This document shows positions 1-6,424 of a DNA stretch of 7,774 bases, piece after piece. The notes beneath the pieces are model-generated. The model had not been told where the DNA came from, did not search any database, and saw only the letters and a program-made list of their open reading frames with translations. The stretch spans positions 1 to 7,774 of the forward strand of contig CALFJA010000113.1 of assembly GCA_937877605.1 (NCBI GenBank). The letters run 5' to 3'. Both the position numbers and the translations under genes were made by a program. The stretch's first letter is position 1. Every line of letters starts with the position of its first letter. This DNA comes from an uncultured Prevotellaceae bacterium. GTDB lineage: Bacteria > Bacteroidota > Bacteroidia > Bacteroidales > Bacteroidaceae.

Positions 1-629
1 TTCTCCGTCAGGCGGGGATACTTCTTTATCTCTATACGCCAGCCCTGATCGTCGGTCAGGTGCCAGTGGAACTTGTTTATCTTGTAGAGTGCCAGCACCT
101 GCAGCAGTTCCTTCACCTCTTCCTTGCTGAAGAAGTGGCGCGAGCAGTCCAAATGCATGCCACGCCAGGCGAAACGGGGTTCGTCGGCAATCACCACATG
201 AGGCAGCACCCAGCTGACAGCCTTGTTGTCCGAACGCTCAAACTCCTTCTGGAACAGCTGGCGGAGGGTTGCCACAGCGCTGATGACACCTTGGTAGCCG
301 TTGCCGTTAATCCTGACACCCTTCTCATGTATTTTAAGGGCATAGGCACCGGTCTTGCCGGCATCGGTCAGATAGAGTTGGATGTCACCAGGTTTCTTGC
401 TGACGGGCACCTTGAACCCGGTTGCCCTACGGAGCATCTCGGCCAGATATTCAGCCGCAGGCTGGAGTTCGTCGCCTTCGTAACTGATTGTCACATTCTT
501 TCTCACTTCATAGACCCCGTCGCTGAAACGGGCCACCGTCGGCGAGGGTATCAATGCGTTGGGCTGAGCCTGTATCTGCACACCGCAGCACATCAAAGCA
601 AAAGCAATAAAGATTGGTTTGAGTTTCAT
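1..629 (-). CDS. Beta-N-acetylhexosaminidase, GH20 family, secreted (N-terminal part; runs off left edge)
   Basis: Translating the minus strand from the ATG at 629 gives 209 residues with no stop before the window edge. Residues 1-21 form a signal peptide (basic start, hydrophobic stretch IFIAFALMCCGV, likely cleavage after QA at 21), so the enzyme is exported to the periplasm or outer membrane. Residues about 23-150 look like the small alpha/beta domain that precedes GH20 catalytic domains. The catalytic barrel begins near 152 with PRFAWRGMHLDCSRHF (151-166) and FHWHLTDDQGWR (187-198), hallmark GH20 motifs. The catalytic Asp-Glu pair would lie beyond the window. The family removes terminal GlcNAc or GalNAc from glycans such as host mucin or N-glycans, or chitobiose; the substrate here is unknown. 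No clear TAnnTTTG promoter or Shine-Dalgarno is visible in the 39 bases (630-668) separating it from the methyltransferase upstream, so read-through from the R-M operon or a non-consensus AT-rich promoter is possible. Confidence 0.93.
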   Translation of the reverse strand, partial: MKLKPIFIAFALMCCGVQIQAQPNALIPSPTVARFSDGVYEVRKNVTISYEGDELQPAAEYLAEMLRRATGFKVPVSKKPGDIQLYLTDAGKTGAYALKIHEKGVRINGNGYQGVISAVATLRQLFQKEFERSDNKAVSWVLPHVVIADEPRFAWRGMHLDCSRHFFSKEEVKELLQVLALYKINKFHWHLTDDQGWRIEIKKYPRLTE

Positions 630-668
630 GGGGATTTATAATTATGCTATTTATTTATATTATAATAA

Positions 669-1553
669 TTAAAAAGGTAAGTCTGTGTAAATGGGAGGTA
701 TCTCCTCGGAGAAAAAACAAGGGCTGCTGGTTTCTATTTTCTTTATGTCTTGAATCTTATTTCTATAATCTTCTTCAACAGATACATCTTCCAATTCTTG
801 CCGGCGCTTAACACTTATACGCAGAAAGTCTTTCTCTGAATCAACACCTAAATATCTCCTCTTCAACAAGTTTGCTGCGATTCCCGTTGTAGAGCTGCCA
901 CAAAATGGGTCAAGAATCCAGTCGCCAGGCTTTGTTGAAGCCATGATGATACGGCTTAACAAGCTCAATGGTTTTTGGGTTGGGTGTTTTCCGCAGCGTT
1001 TCTCCCATCTGGAAATAGCAGGAAGGCGCCACACATCGGTCATTTGTTTATTATCATTGATTTGCTTCATCAATTCATAATTGAAGTAATGTGGCTTCTT
1101 TTTACTCTTCCGAGCCCACAAAACAAATTCTGTAGAGTAAGTAAAATACCTACAAGAGATGTTTGGTGGCGGATTGGTTTTTGCCCAAGTAACGACATTG
1201 AGTATTTTAAAGCCCAGTTCAGAAAGTACTGTAGCCACTGAAAAGATATTGTGATAAGTGCCACTAATCCATATTGTTCCTTTGTCTTTAAGTTTCTCTC
1301 GACACAGAGCAACCCATTGTTTATTAAACTGATTTATCTTTTCTGGGTCATCGCCTCTATCCCATTCGCCTTTGTTCACACTCACAATCTTCCCTGCCTG
1401 GACAGAAATTCCATCGTTAGACAGGAAATATGGAGGATCGGCAAATATCATATCAAACTTAAACTCAAATTGCGCGAGCAATTCAAGGCTATTCCCATGC
1501 AACAATGTAAAGGCTCTGTCTTGAGAACGATAATATGGAATGATGTTTGACAT
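669..1553 (-). CDS. dpnA: DpnA-like beta-class adenine-N6 DNA methyltransferase (second methylase of a DpnII/MboI-type R-M system)
   Basis: This 294-residue protein has the motif order of beta-class amino-methyltransferases. Catalytic motif IV is DPPY (39-42), the middle section holds the probable target-recognition region, GKHPTQKP (188-195) corresponds to motif X, and the AdoMet-binding motif I LDPFCGSSTTG (214-224) comes last. GSS replaces the more common GSG, which I believe is also found in intact relatives. It should transfer a methyl group from AdoMet to adenine. In the DpnII system the equivalent DpnA also methylates single-stranded GATC DNA and protects incoming DNA during transformation; whether this one does so is inference. 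The ATG at 1551-1553 directly follows the TAG stop of the endonuclease gene with no spacer, so the two are probably translationally coupled. The C-terminal 40 residues after the methylase core (about 255-294) are charged and match no motif I know. The gene is AT-rich compared with the housekeeping genes nearby. Confidence 0.92.
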   Translation of the reverse strand: MSNIIPYYRSQDRAFTLLHGNSLELLAQFEFKFDMIFADPPYFLSNDGISVQAGKIVSVNKGEWDRGDDPEKINQFNKQWVALCREKLKDKGTIWISGTYHNIFSVATVLSELGFKILNVVTWAKTNPPPNISCRYFTYSTEFVLWARKSKKKPHYFNYELMKQINDNKQMTDVWRLPAISRWEKRCGKHPTQKPLSLLSRIIMASTKPGDWILDPFCGSSTTGIAANLLKRRYLGVDSEKDFLRISVKRRQELEDVSVEEDYRNKIQDIKKIETSSPCFFSEEIPPIYTDLPF

Positions 1554-2387
1554 CTACAGTTCAGATTTCAATAAGTCCAGAAATTGCGAAATGGTTGTTA
1601 AATTATAGATATATGGAATTGCTTTATATGCTTCACGAAAAGAGCCAACGCCCCTCCAACCTTGGCCATCAGTAATCCACACGAACTTATAACCTGAAAT
1701 CTCATTTATCTTTGGAGATAATTCTGTATAGGCACGGGCAACTTCACTGGGTTTAGAACCACCATCAGAATAGAAATTAACTTCTATAAGATAGGTACAG
1801 TTCTTAGTTTGAACAACAAAGTCAAAGCGTTTTATATCATTACCCAATACTGCTTTAACGGACGGGAATCTTTCGGAACGTACTTCTTTTTCGCATGGTA
1901 TTTTATGCGATAAAAAGATATCATTTACCCAGTTTTCCATAACATGCCCACTTCTGTTCTTCCGAGCATTACTGTCTAAACCGGTCTCAATGCCAAACAC
2001 ATAGTCTACAAGATTTTTTATTTCTCTATCTTGCAGTAACTTTGTCAATCCTGTTTCATTTAAGAACTTTACAACTCCTGATTTAGTTTTGAACAATTCA
2101 CTAATTGGTTTGGCCGATTTGTCTTCTAAAAGAAACATTTTTCTGTCTCTCTTTCGAGTCGCAATAAGAATGTCCAAATTATCGAACACTTTCTTGTCTC
2201 GCTCCCAAAGTTGGTCAACAGCTTTCTCAATGTCCTCTTTTCCTATCAGATAATTGAGTGTATTTAAACTAATCGCAATGTCAGATACATTGCGATGAAT
2301 CTTTTCAAAATCACAATAGAAATCCAGCGTTGCATTTGTTTCATACAACTGCGACATGAATGTGCCGAAGGGAATCTTCTGATTCAT
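1554..2387 (-). CDS. dpnB: Type II restriction endonuclease, DpnII/MboI family (predicted GATC cutter)
   Basis: The 277-residue product matches the DpnII/MboI endonuclease family as I remember it. Recognisable blocks are VFGIETGLDSNARKNRSGH (130-148), KRFDFVV (186-192), YLIEVNFYSDGGSKPSEVAR (199-218) and WITDGQGW (237-244). The likely PD-(D/E)xK-type centre is D189 followed by E202-V-N204, with Asn where many nucleases have Lys; this reads as a family trait, not damage. The enzyme is expected to cut unmethylated GATC. The start at 2387 lies 47 bases inside the upstream methylase gene. A second in-frame Met at residue 11 (start at 2357, MSQLYETN) is a plausible alternative, since the first ten residues are not obviously conserved and neither start has a Shine-Dalgarno. 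Expression nested behind the methylase would delay the toxic activity. No frameshift or internal stop is seen, so the gene appears intact. Confidence 0.92.
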   Translation of the reverse strand: MNQKIPFGTFMSQLYETNATLDFYCDFEKIHRNVSDIAISLNTLNYLIGKEDIEKAVDQLWERDKKVFDNLDILIATRKRDRKMFLLEDKSAKPISELFKTKSGVVKFLNETGLTKLLQDREIKNLVDYVFGIETGLDSNARKNRSGHVMENWVNDIFLSHKIPCEKEVRSERFPSVKAVLGNDIKRFDFVVQTKNCTYLIEVNFYSDGGSKPSEVARAYTELSPKINEISGYKFVWITDGQGWRGVGSFREAYKAIPYIYNLTTISQFLDLLKSEL

Positions 2388-3351
2388 ATTTATTGATTGT
2401 TAGTCTATCGGAGTTTATTTTGTTTTTGGTTTGTTTATTGTTGAAATTTGATATCAACAATTCTGTCAGTTTTCCGCGTTTAGAAGCATTTGCATTTACC
2501 ATTCGTGAGGCTTCTACACGTTGAATGAAGAATTGTTCATAAAGATCTTCAAAGAAAGTATCGGTTGGATTCACGGAAGAGCAATCGGAATTACTGAGCA
2601 TCCACTTCACGTTTTTATAGCGATTCAGATACTTGCAAAATGCGGCCAATGCTCTTTGGCAATTGTCATCAAAGGCTTCTTTCACATAGGAGTTAAAACT
2701 TGATGTGGCACTTAAAGGTCGATAAGGCGGGTCAAAATAGAAAAAGAAATCTTCATGAGTGTTTATGATTTCTCCTGTAAATATGTAATCTTTATTAAGA
2801 ATTTCGATATCGAATTTATTAAGCAACTCGCTGTCGGCCCGAAGTACCGGTTCATTGCAAATAGTTGGGTTGGTGTATTTGCCGAATGGAACATTGAAAA
2901 GACCACGAGAATTCTCTCGGTATAATCCGTTGAAACAGGTATGATTCAAAAAAACAAACAATGCTGACTTTTCTATCTTATCAAGTAAACCATAATTAAA
3001 GCTCCTACGCATTTCCAAATAGTATTCCTTGCGTTCCGATTCTGTTGGTATGGAAAAATAATGATTTTCTATTTTGCGCAAACAAGCTATCAGTTCATCT
3101 ACATTGCATTTCAGCACTTGATATGTATCGGTAAGAGTGGTGTTCACATCGTTGATAACCACACGCTTTATATTGGGAAAGTGAGACAGCATAAAGAAAA
3201 GCATTGCACCGCCACCTACAAAAGGCTCTACATAAACAAATTCCTGCTGATAAACCTCTGGGGGCAGATTTGCTTCTAATTGCGGTAAAAGTTGGCCTTT
3301 GCCACCTACCCACTTTATGAATGGCTTAACCAAATTATTCTGCTGATTCAT
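2341..3351 (-). CDS. dpnM: Dam-like alpha-class adenine-N6 DNA methyltransferase (DpnM/M1.MboI type)
   Basis: This 336-residue protein has the alpha-class layout: motif X VKPFIKWVGGKGQ (8-20), AdoMet motif I VEPFVGGGA (41-49), a recognition region with NHTCFNGLYRENSRGLFNVPFG (136-157), catalytic DPPY (207-210) followed by RPLSATSSFNSY (211-222), and the C-terminal block KRGKLTELLISN (291-302). These match the Dam/DpnM/M.MboI group, which converts adenine in GATC to N6-methyladenine. It protects the host from the endonuclease encoded next. The family domain ends near residue 302. The last 34 residues are a non-conserved, polar tail, partly encoded in DNA that overlaps the start of the endonuclease gene. 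It is the first gene of the operon; its ATG lies 5 bases after a consensus -7 promoter element, implying a leader of only a few bases. An orphan Dam role is unlikely given the adjacent cognate endonuclease. Confidence 0.94.
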   Translation of the reverse strand: MNQQNNLVKPFIKWVGGKGQLLPQLEANLPPEVYQQEFVYVEPFVGGGAMLFFMLSHFPNIKRVVINDVNTTLTDTYQVLKCNVDELIACLRKIENHYFSIPTESERKEYYLEMRRSFNYGLLDKIEKSALFVFLNHTCFNGLYRENSRGLFNVPFGKYTNPTICNEPVLRADSELLNKFDIEILNKDYIFTGEIINTHEDFFFYFDPPYRPLSATSSFNSYVKEAFDDNCQRALAAFCKYLNRYKNVKWMLSNSDCSSVNPTDTFFEDLYEQFFIQRVEASRMVNANASKRGKLTELLISNFNNKQTKNKINSDRLTINKYESEDSLRHIHVAVV

Positions 3352-3356
3352 TAACG

Positions 3357-3364
3357 CAAAGGTA
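3357..3364 (-). promoter_or_regulatory. -7 promoter element of the R-M operon (TACCTTTG)
   Basis: On the minus strand TACCTTTG is an exact match to the Bacteroidota -7 consensus TAnnTTTG. A TTTG at 3384-3381 lies 16 bases upstream and can serve as the -33 element, although the spacing is a little short. The element ends 5 bases before the ATG at 3351, which places the transcription start within about 3 bases of the start codon. Confidence 0.72.
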
Positions 3365-3367
3365 GTG

Positions 3368-3389
3368 TTTTATTTGCAAACAAATAAAA
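3368..3389. repeat. Perfect inverted repeat in the R-M promoter spacer (possible operator)
   Basis: The arms TTTTATTTG (3368-3376) and CAAATAAAA (3381-3389) are perfect 9-base complements around a CAAA spacer. The repeat fills the interval between the -7 element and the -33 region of the R-M promoter, a usual position for a repressor or activator site. Its AT-richness means chance or a promoter-intrinsic A/T tract cannot be excluded. No controller-protein gene is seen nearby. Confidence 0.5.
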
Positions 3390-3435
3390 AATTGGGGAAA
3401 AAGTTGACGGAGGAGGAACGTTTTGAAAAATCGGC

Positions 3436-3479
3436 TTTGTAACTATTTGGAAATCAGCGCGTTTCAAACGGTTTACAAA
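3436..3479. repeat. Imperfect stem-loop in the waaA/R-M spacer
   Basis: TTTGTAA (3436-3442) pairs with TTACAAA (3473-3479). Inside lie a smaller TTTGGAA / TTTCAAA partial match and the short palindromic stretch GTTTCAAAC (3461-3469). It is part of a run of hairpins between the R-M promoter and the waaA end. The function is unknown. Confidence 0.35.
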
Positions 3480-3483
3480 AGAG

Positions 3484-3506
3484 CCTCTTTTAGACTGCGA
3501 AAGAGG
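3484..3506 (-). terminator. Hairpin, possible waaA-side terminator upstream of the R-M promoter
   Basis: CCTCTTT (3484-3490) and AAAGAGG (3500-3506) form a perfect 7-base stem around a 9-base loop. Read on the minus strand, the stem is followed by CTCTTTTG, a modest U-rich run, so it could end transcripts leaving waaA before the R-M promoter. The U tract is short, so this is a tentative call. Confidence 0.35.
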
Positions 3507-3521
3507 ACCGATGGCACTGCG

Positions 3522-3556
3522 TTTGACGCCCAAACGGAGTGCATTTGGGCGTCAAA
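3522..3556. repeat. Strong 13-bp perfect inverted repeat
   Basis: TTTGACGCCCAAA (3522-3534) is matched by its exact reverse complement TTTGGGCGTCAAA (3544-3556) around a 9-base loop. Allowing a G-T wobble, the stem extends by two more pairs (3520-3521 with 3557-3558). No U tract follows on either strand, so it is not a standard intrinsic terminator. It could be an RNA-stabilising hairpin at the waaA 3' end, a REP-like palindrome, a protein-binding site or a remnant of a mobile element end. Confidence 0.7.
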
Positions 3557-3599
3557 TGGAAAACGAGTATTGGTCTGTTGTTTTTCTGAAGAGAAACGG

Positions 3600-3623
3600 T
3601 GCCTTTCCGAGTACTCAAAGGCA
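3600..3623. repeat. Hairpin just after the waaA stop codon
   Basis: TGCCTTT (3600-3606) pairs perfectly with AAAGGCA (3617-3623). The 10-base loop contains the 8-base palindrome GAGTACTC (3609-3616). It begins 4 bases downstream of the waaA stop at 3628. It may protect the 3' end of the gltX-waaA mRNA or help termination, though no U-rich run follows directly. Confidence 0.5.
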
Positions 3624-3627
3624 AGAA

Positions 3628-4848
3628 TCAGAAGGGCACTTTTTCAAGAATTATCTGAGAGGCTCCTGTGAGACTTTCCACATATTTTCCGGCGGCATCA
3701 CCTGCCTGACGGAGTTGCTCCTGATGGTCGGAAAAAGTCTGCATCAATGTCGAAAAATCGCCCATTTCATCGATTTCGTAGCCACCTTTCAGGCGTTTCA
3801 AATCCTGAGCTTCCTGGAAGCGTTGGTTGTTCGGTCCGAAGATGACGGGGACATTCCACACGGCTGCCTCCAAAAGGTTGTGTATGCCCACGCCGAAACC
3901 GCCGCCGACATAGGTCAGCTGGGCATAGCCGTAGATGGACGAGAGCAGTCCGAAGCAGTCAATGACGAGCACATCGGCCTTGGCAGCGTCCGCTGGTGTG
4001 GTCTGCGTGTAGCGGACCACGCGCCCTTCACACTTCTGCTCAATCTGGGCAAGGTGGCTTTCCTTGATGACATGGGGTGCCACAATGAGCCGCCAACTGC
4101 GGTTCTTGTTAAAATATGGCAGCAGGATGTCTTCGTCGGGTGCCCAGCTGGAGCCTGCCACGAACACTTTCCCGCTGCCTGCGAAAGCATCCACGACGGG
4201 CAGCCGGCGGGCCTGCTGCTTGATTTGCAGCACACGGTCGAAACGCGTGTCGCCCACCACATCAACGGCCGTAATGCCGATGCCGTTCAACAAGCGGCGG
4301 CTTTCTTCGTTTTGCACGAAGAAATGGGTGAAACAGCGGAGCACACCGGCATAGTGGCGGCCGTACCAGCGGAAAAACACCTGGTTTTCGCAGAAGATGG
4401 ACGACACGCTGTAGGTGGGAATCCCACGGTGTTTCAGGATATGGAGGTAGTTGTACCAGAACTCATACTTGATGAAGAAAGCCATAACCGGCCGAACGGT
4501 TCGCAGGAAGCGCCGTGCATTGGCGATGGTGTCGAGGGGAAGGTAGCACACGATGTCGGCACCTTCGTAGTTTTTCCTCACCTCATAGCCCGACGGCGAG
4601 AAGAAGGTGAGCAGTATCTTGTACTCCGGATGCGTCTGGCGGAGCTGTTCCATGAGCGGCCTTCCCTGCTCGAACTCGCCCAGTGAGGCGGCATGGAACC
4701 AGATGTAGCGGCCCGACGGGTCCACTTTCTCGCGCAGCAGCCGGATGGCAGCACGCTCGCCGCGGCGCATCTTGCGGACCTTCTCGTTGAAAAGGCTACA
4801 GACGAACACGCCCAGCGAATAGAAAAATATGCCTATGTTGTAGAACAT
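3628..4848 (-). CDS. waaA: 3-deoxy-D-manno-octulosonic acid (Kdo) transferase, GT30
   Basis: The 406-residue product transfers Kdo from CMP-Kdo to lipid IVA, the first step of LPS core assembly at the cytoplasmic face of the inner membrane. Residues 3-20 form an N-terminal membrane anchor. HAASLGE (52-58) carries the conserved Glu (E58) that acts as general base in this family. Further family blocks are TFFSPSGYEVRK (81-92), GDTRFDRV (199-206) and the CMP-Kdo-binding segment YVGGGFGVGIHNLLEAA (313-329) with FGPNNQRFQEA (337-347). The length is near the usual 400-430. It lies 20 bases after gltX on the same strand and probably shares its transcript. An SD-like AGGGAGG precedes the ATG. Whether it adds one or two Kdo residues cannot be read from the sequence. 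A cluster of hairpins follows the stop codon. Confidence 0.95.
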   Translation of the reverse strand: MFYNIGIFFYSLGVFVCSLFNEKVRKMRRGERAAIRLLREKVDPSGRYIWFHAASLGEFEQGRPLMEQLRQTHPEYKILLTFFSPSGYEVRKNYEGADIVCYLPLDTIANARRFLRTVRPVMAFFIKYEFWYNYLHILKHRGIPTYSVSSIFCENQVFFRWYGRHYAGVLRCFTHFFVQNEESRRLLNGIGITAVDVVGDTRFDRVLQIKQQARRLPVVDAFAGSGKVFVAGSSWAPDEDILLPYFNKNRSWRLIVAPHVIKESHLAQIEQKCEGRVVRYTQTTPADAAKADVLVIDCFGLLSSIYGYAQLTYVGGGFGVGIHNLLEAAVWNVPVIFGPNNQRFQEAQDLKRLKGGYEIDEMGDFSTLMQTFSDHQEQLRQAGDAAGKYVESLTGASQIILEKVPF

Positions 4849-4857
4849 GATGCGGTG

Positions 4858-4864
4858 CCTCCCT
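4858..4864 (-). promoter_or_regulatory. Strong Shine-Dalgarno of waaA (AGGGAGG)
   Basis: The minus strand reads AGGGAGG with nine bases to the ATG at 4848. It sits in the 20-base gap after the gltX stop codon and supports this start. Such a clear SD is unusual among the genes of this window, none of whose other starts has one. Confidence 0.6.
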
Positions 4865-4868
4865 GTGT

Positions 4869-6386
4869 CTATCCTAATACTTCGATGGCCCTGCGCAGGC
4901 GGCTGAGGGTTTCCTCCTTGCCGAGGAAAGCGGTGATGTCGAACATGCCCGGTCCTTTGCCGATGCCGACCAGTGCCAGGCGGAAGGCATTCATCACATC
5001 GCCGAGTTTATAGCCCTGCCGTTCCACCCACGCAAAGACGGCCTCTTCCTGGTGTTCCATACTAAAATCGTCCATTTCATCGATTATTTTCGCAAGTTCA
5101 GTCATCTGCTTTGCGGAGTATTCCTTCCAGCGTTTCTTCACTGTCTTCTCGTCGTAGTCGGTGGGAGCGACGAAGAAGAAAGAGCAGAGCGGCCAGAGTT
5201 CGTGCACGAAGTTGACACGGTCCTTCATGAGGGAGACCACCGTCAGGATGCGGTCCATGGTCTCGTCCACGCCGTTGTTGGCCACGATGGGCGCGAACAA
5301 GCGGGCAATTTCCTCGTTGTTCTTGCGGAGGACATACTCGTGGTTGAACCAGATGCCCTTCTGGTAGTCGAACTTCGCACCGGCCTTTGAGCAGCGACTG
5401 ATGTCGAAGGCCTGCACCAGTTCGTCCAGGCTGAAGAGTTCCTGCTCGGTGCCGGGATTCCATCCGAGCAACGCCAGGAAGTTGATGACGGCCTCGGGGA
5501 AGTAGCCCGATTCCCTGTAACCCGAGCTGACCTCGCCCGTCTTGGGGTCGTGCCACTCAAGAGGAAATACCGGGAAGCCCAGCCGGTCGCCGTCTCTTTT
5601 CGACAGTTTTCCCTTTCCTTCCGGCTTCAGGAGCAGGGGGAGGTGGGCAAAACGGGGCATGGTATCGGCCCAGCCGAATGCCTCGTAAAGCAGCACATGC
5701 AGGGGTGCGCTGGGCAACCACTCCTCGCCGCGGATGACATGCGACACCTCCATGAGGTGGTCGTCGACGATGTTGGCAAGGTGATAGGTGGGAAGTTCGT
5801 CGGCACTCTTGTACAGCACCTTGTCGTCCAGAATATCGCTCTTGATTACCACCTCACCGCGGATCATGTCGTTGACATGCACCTCCACGCCGGGTTCAAT
5901 CTTGAAGCGCACCACATACTGTTGCCCGTCGGCTATGCGCTGCTCAACCTCCTCCTTCGGGAGGGTCAGCGAGTTCTTCATCAGCTTGCGGGTGTGGGCA
6001 TCGTACTGGAAATTCTGAATCTCGGCACGCTTGGCCTCGAGTTCCTCCGGCGTGTCGAAAGCGATGTAGGCAGCACCGCGCTCCAGCAGTTCGCCCACAT
6101 ATTTCTTATAGATGTCGCGGCGCTCGCTCTGCCGGTAGGGGCCATAGGAGCCTCCGAAACTGACACCCTCGTCAAAATGAATGCCCAGCCAGCGGAACGA
6201 CTCAAGTATGTATTCCTCTGCACCGGGCACAAAACGATTGCTGTCGGTATCTTCAATGCGGAAAATAAGGTCGCCGCCATGCTGGCGGGCGAACAGGTAA
6301 TTATACAAAGCAGTGCGCACTCCGCCAATGTGCAGCGCACCGGTCGGACTCGGAGCAAAACGCACCCTTACTCTTCTTTCTGCCAT
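4869..6386 (-). CDS. gltX: Glutamyl-tRNA synthetase (class I)
   Basis: This 505-residue cytoplasmic enzyme charges tRNA-Glu with glutamate. The class I signature HIGG is at 19-22 within FAPSPTGALHIGGVRTALYNY, the KMSKS-type loop is KLSKRDG at 260-266, and YHLANIVDDHLMEVSHVIRGEEWLPSAPLH (201-230) is the conserved Rossmann-fold segment of GluRS. The C-terminal helical anticodon-binding region covers about 340-505. At 106-113, where zinc-binding GluRS proteins have a CFC-type motif, this protein reads AAYIAFDT, so the zinc site is absent. The length is normal and the frame intact. It heads a probable gltX-waaA operon with a TAnnTTTG promoter about 33 bases upstream, and is divergent from the 7TM-HD gene. 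The ATG at 6386 begins directly with the expected MAERRVRVRFAPSPTG. Confidence 0.97.
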   Translation of the reverse strand: MAERRVRVRFAPSPTGALHIGGVRTALYNYLFARQHGGDLIFRIEDTDSNRFVPGAEEYILESFRWLGIHFDEGVSFGGSYGPYRQSERRDIYKKYVGELLERGAAYIAFDTPEELEAKRAEIQNFQYDAHTRKLMKNSLTLPKEEVEQRIADGQQYVVRFKIEPGVEVHVNDMIRGEVVIKSDILDDKVLYKSADELPTYHLANIVDDHLMEVSHVIRGEEWLPSAPLHVLLYEAFGWADTMPRFAHLPLLLKPEGKGKLSKRDGDRLGFPVFPLEWHDPKTGEVSSGYRESGYFPEAVINFLALLGWNPGTEQELFSLDELVQAFDISRCSKAGAKFDYQKGIWFNHEYVLRKNNEEIARLFAPIVANNGVDETMDRILTVVSLMKDRVNFVHELWPLCSFFFVAPTDYDEKTVKKRWKEYSAKQMTELAKIIDEMDDFSMEHQEEAVFAWVERQGYKLGDVMNAFRLALVGIGKGPGMFDITAFLGKEETLSRLRRAIEVLG

Positions 6387-6412
6387 TTCTCTAGGATTTT
6401 AAGTGCTTCTTA

Positions 6413-6424
6413 TTTTGCGCAAAA
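6413..6424. repeat. 12-bp perfect palindrome TTTTGCGCAAAA at the gltX promoter
   Basis: The palindrome overlaps the last bases of the gltX -7 element and covers the predicted transcription start near 6417. That position would let a dimeric regulator block or modulate gltX-waaA transcription. No regulator gene is visible in the window, and a short A/T-flanked palindrome may arise by chance. Confidence 0.5.

Larger units (their letters stand above)
669..3389 (-). other. AT-rich restriction-modification island, order M1-R-M2
   Basis: Three tightly packed genes with one promoter form a complete type II R-M unit. The order methylase, endonuclease, methylase is the one I recall for MboI of Moraxella bovis; DpnII of pneumococcus has both methylases first. 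Composition departs sharply from the flanks: for example 16 of 60 bases are G/C at 1561-1620, against 40 of 60 at 4201-4260 in waaA. No integrase, transposase, tRNA or convincing target-site duplication borders it, so the mode of acquisition is unknown. No controller (C) protein gene or Vsr-like gene accompanies it. Confidence 0.7.

Noticed and set aside
214..224. Possible loss of function of the second methylase because motif I reads GSSTTG instead of GSGTTG (residues 214-224 of that protein)
   Set aside because: Ser at this position seems to occur in intact relatives and the rest of the motif set is complete.
60..641. Plus-strand open frame of 193 codons
   Set aside because: It is the antisense of the GH20 hexosaminidase, whose signal peptide and FHWHLTDDQGWR motif identify the real frame.
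3351..3533. Minus-strand 60-codon frame in the spacer before the R-M operon, a possible small controller protein
   Set aside because: It has no helix-turn-helix pattern, contains the promoter and inverted repeats, and ends at the methylase start. It appears fortuitous.
3522..3556. 13-bp inverted repeat as an intrinsic terminator
   Set aside because: Neither strand has a T-rich run after the stem, so I list it as an inverted repeat only.
3511..4686. Long plus-strand open frame of 391 codons
   Set aside because: It lies antisense to waaA, whose product has clear family motifs. Its translation shows no recognisable domain and is a by-product of GC-rich codon use.
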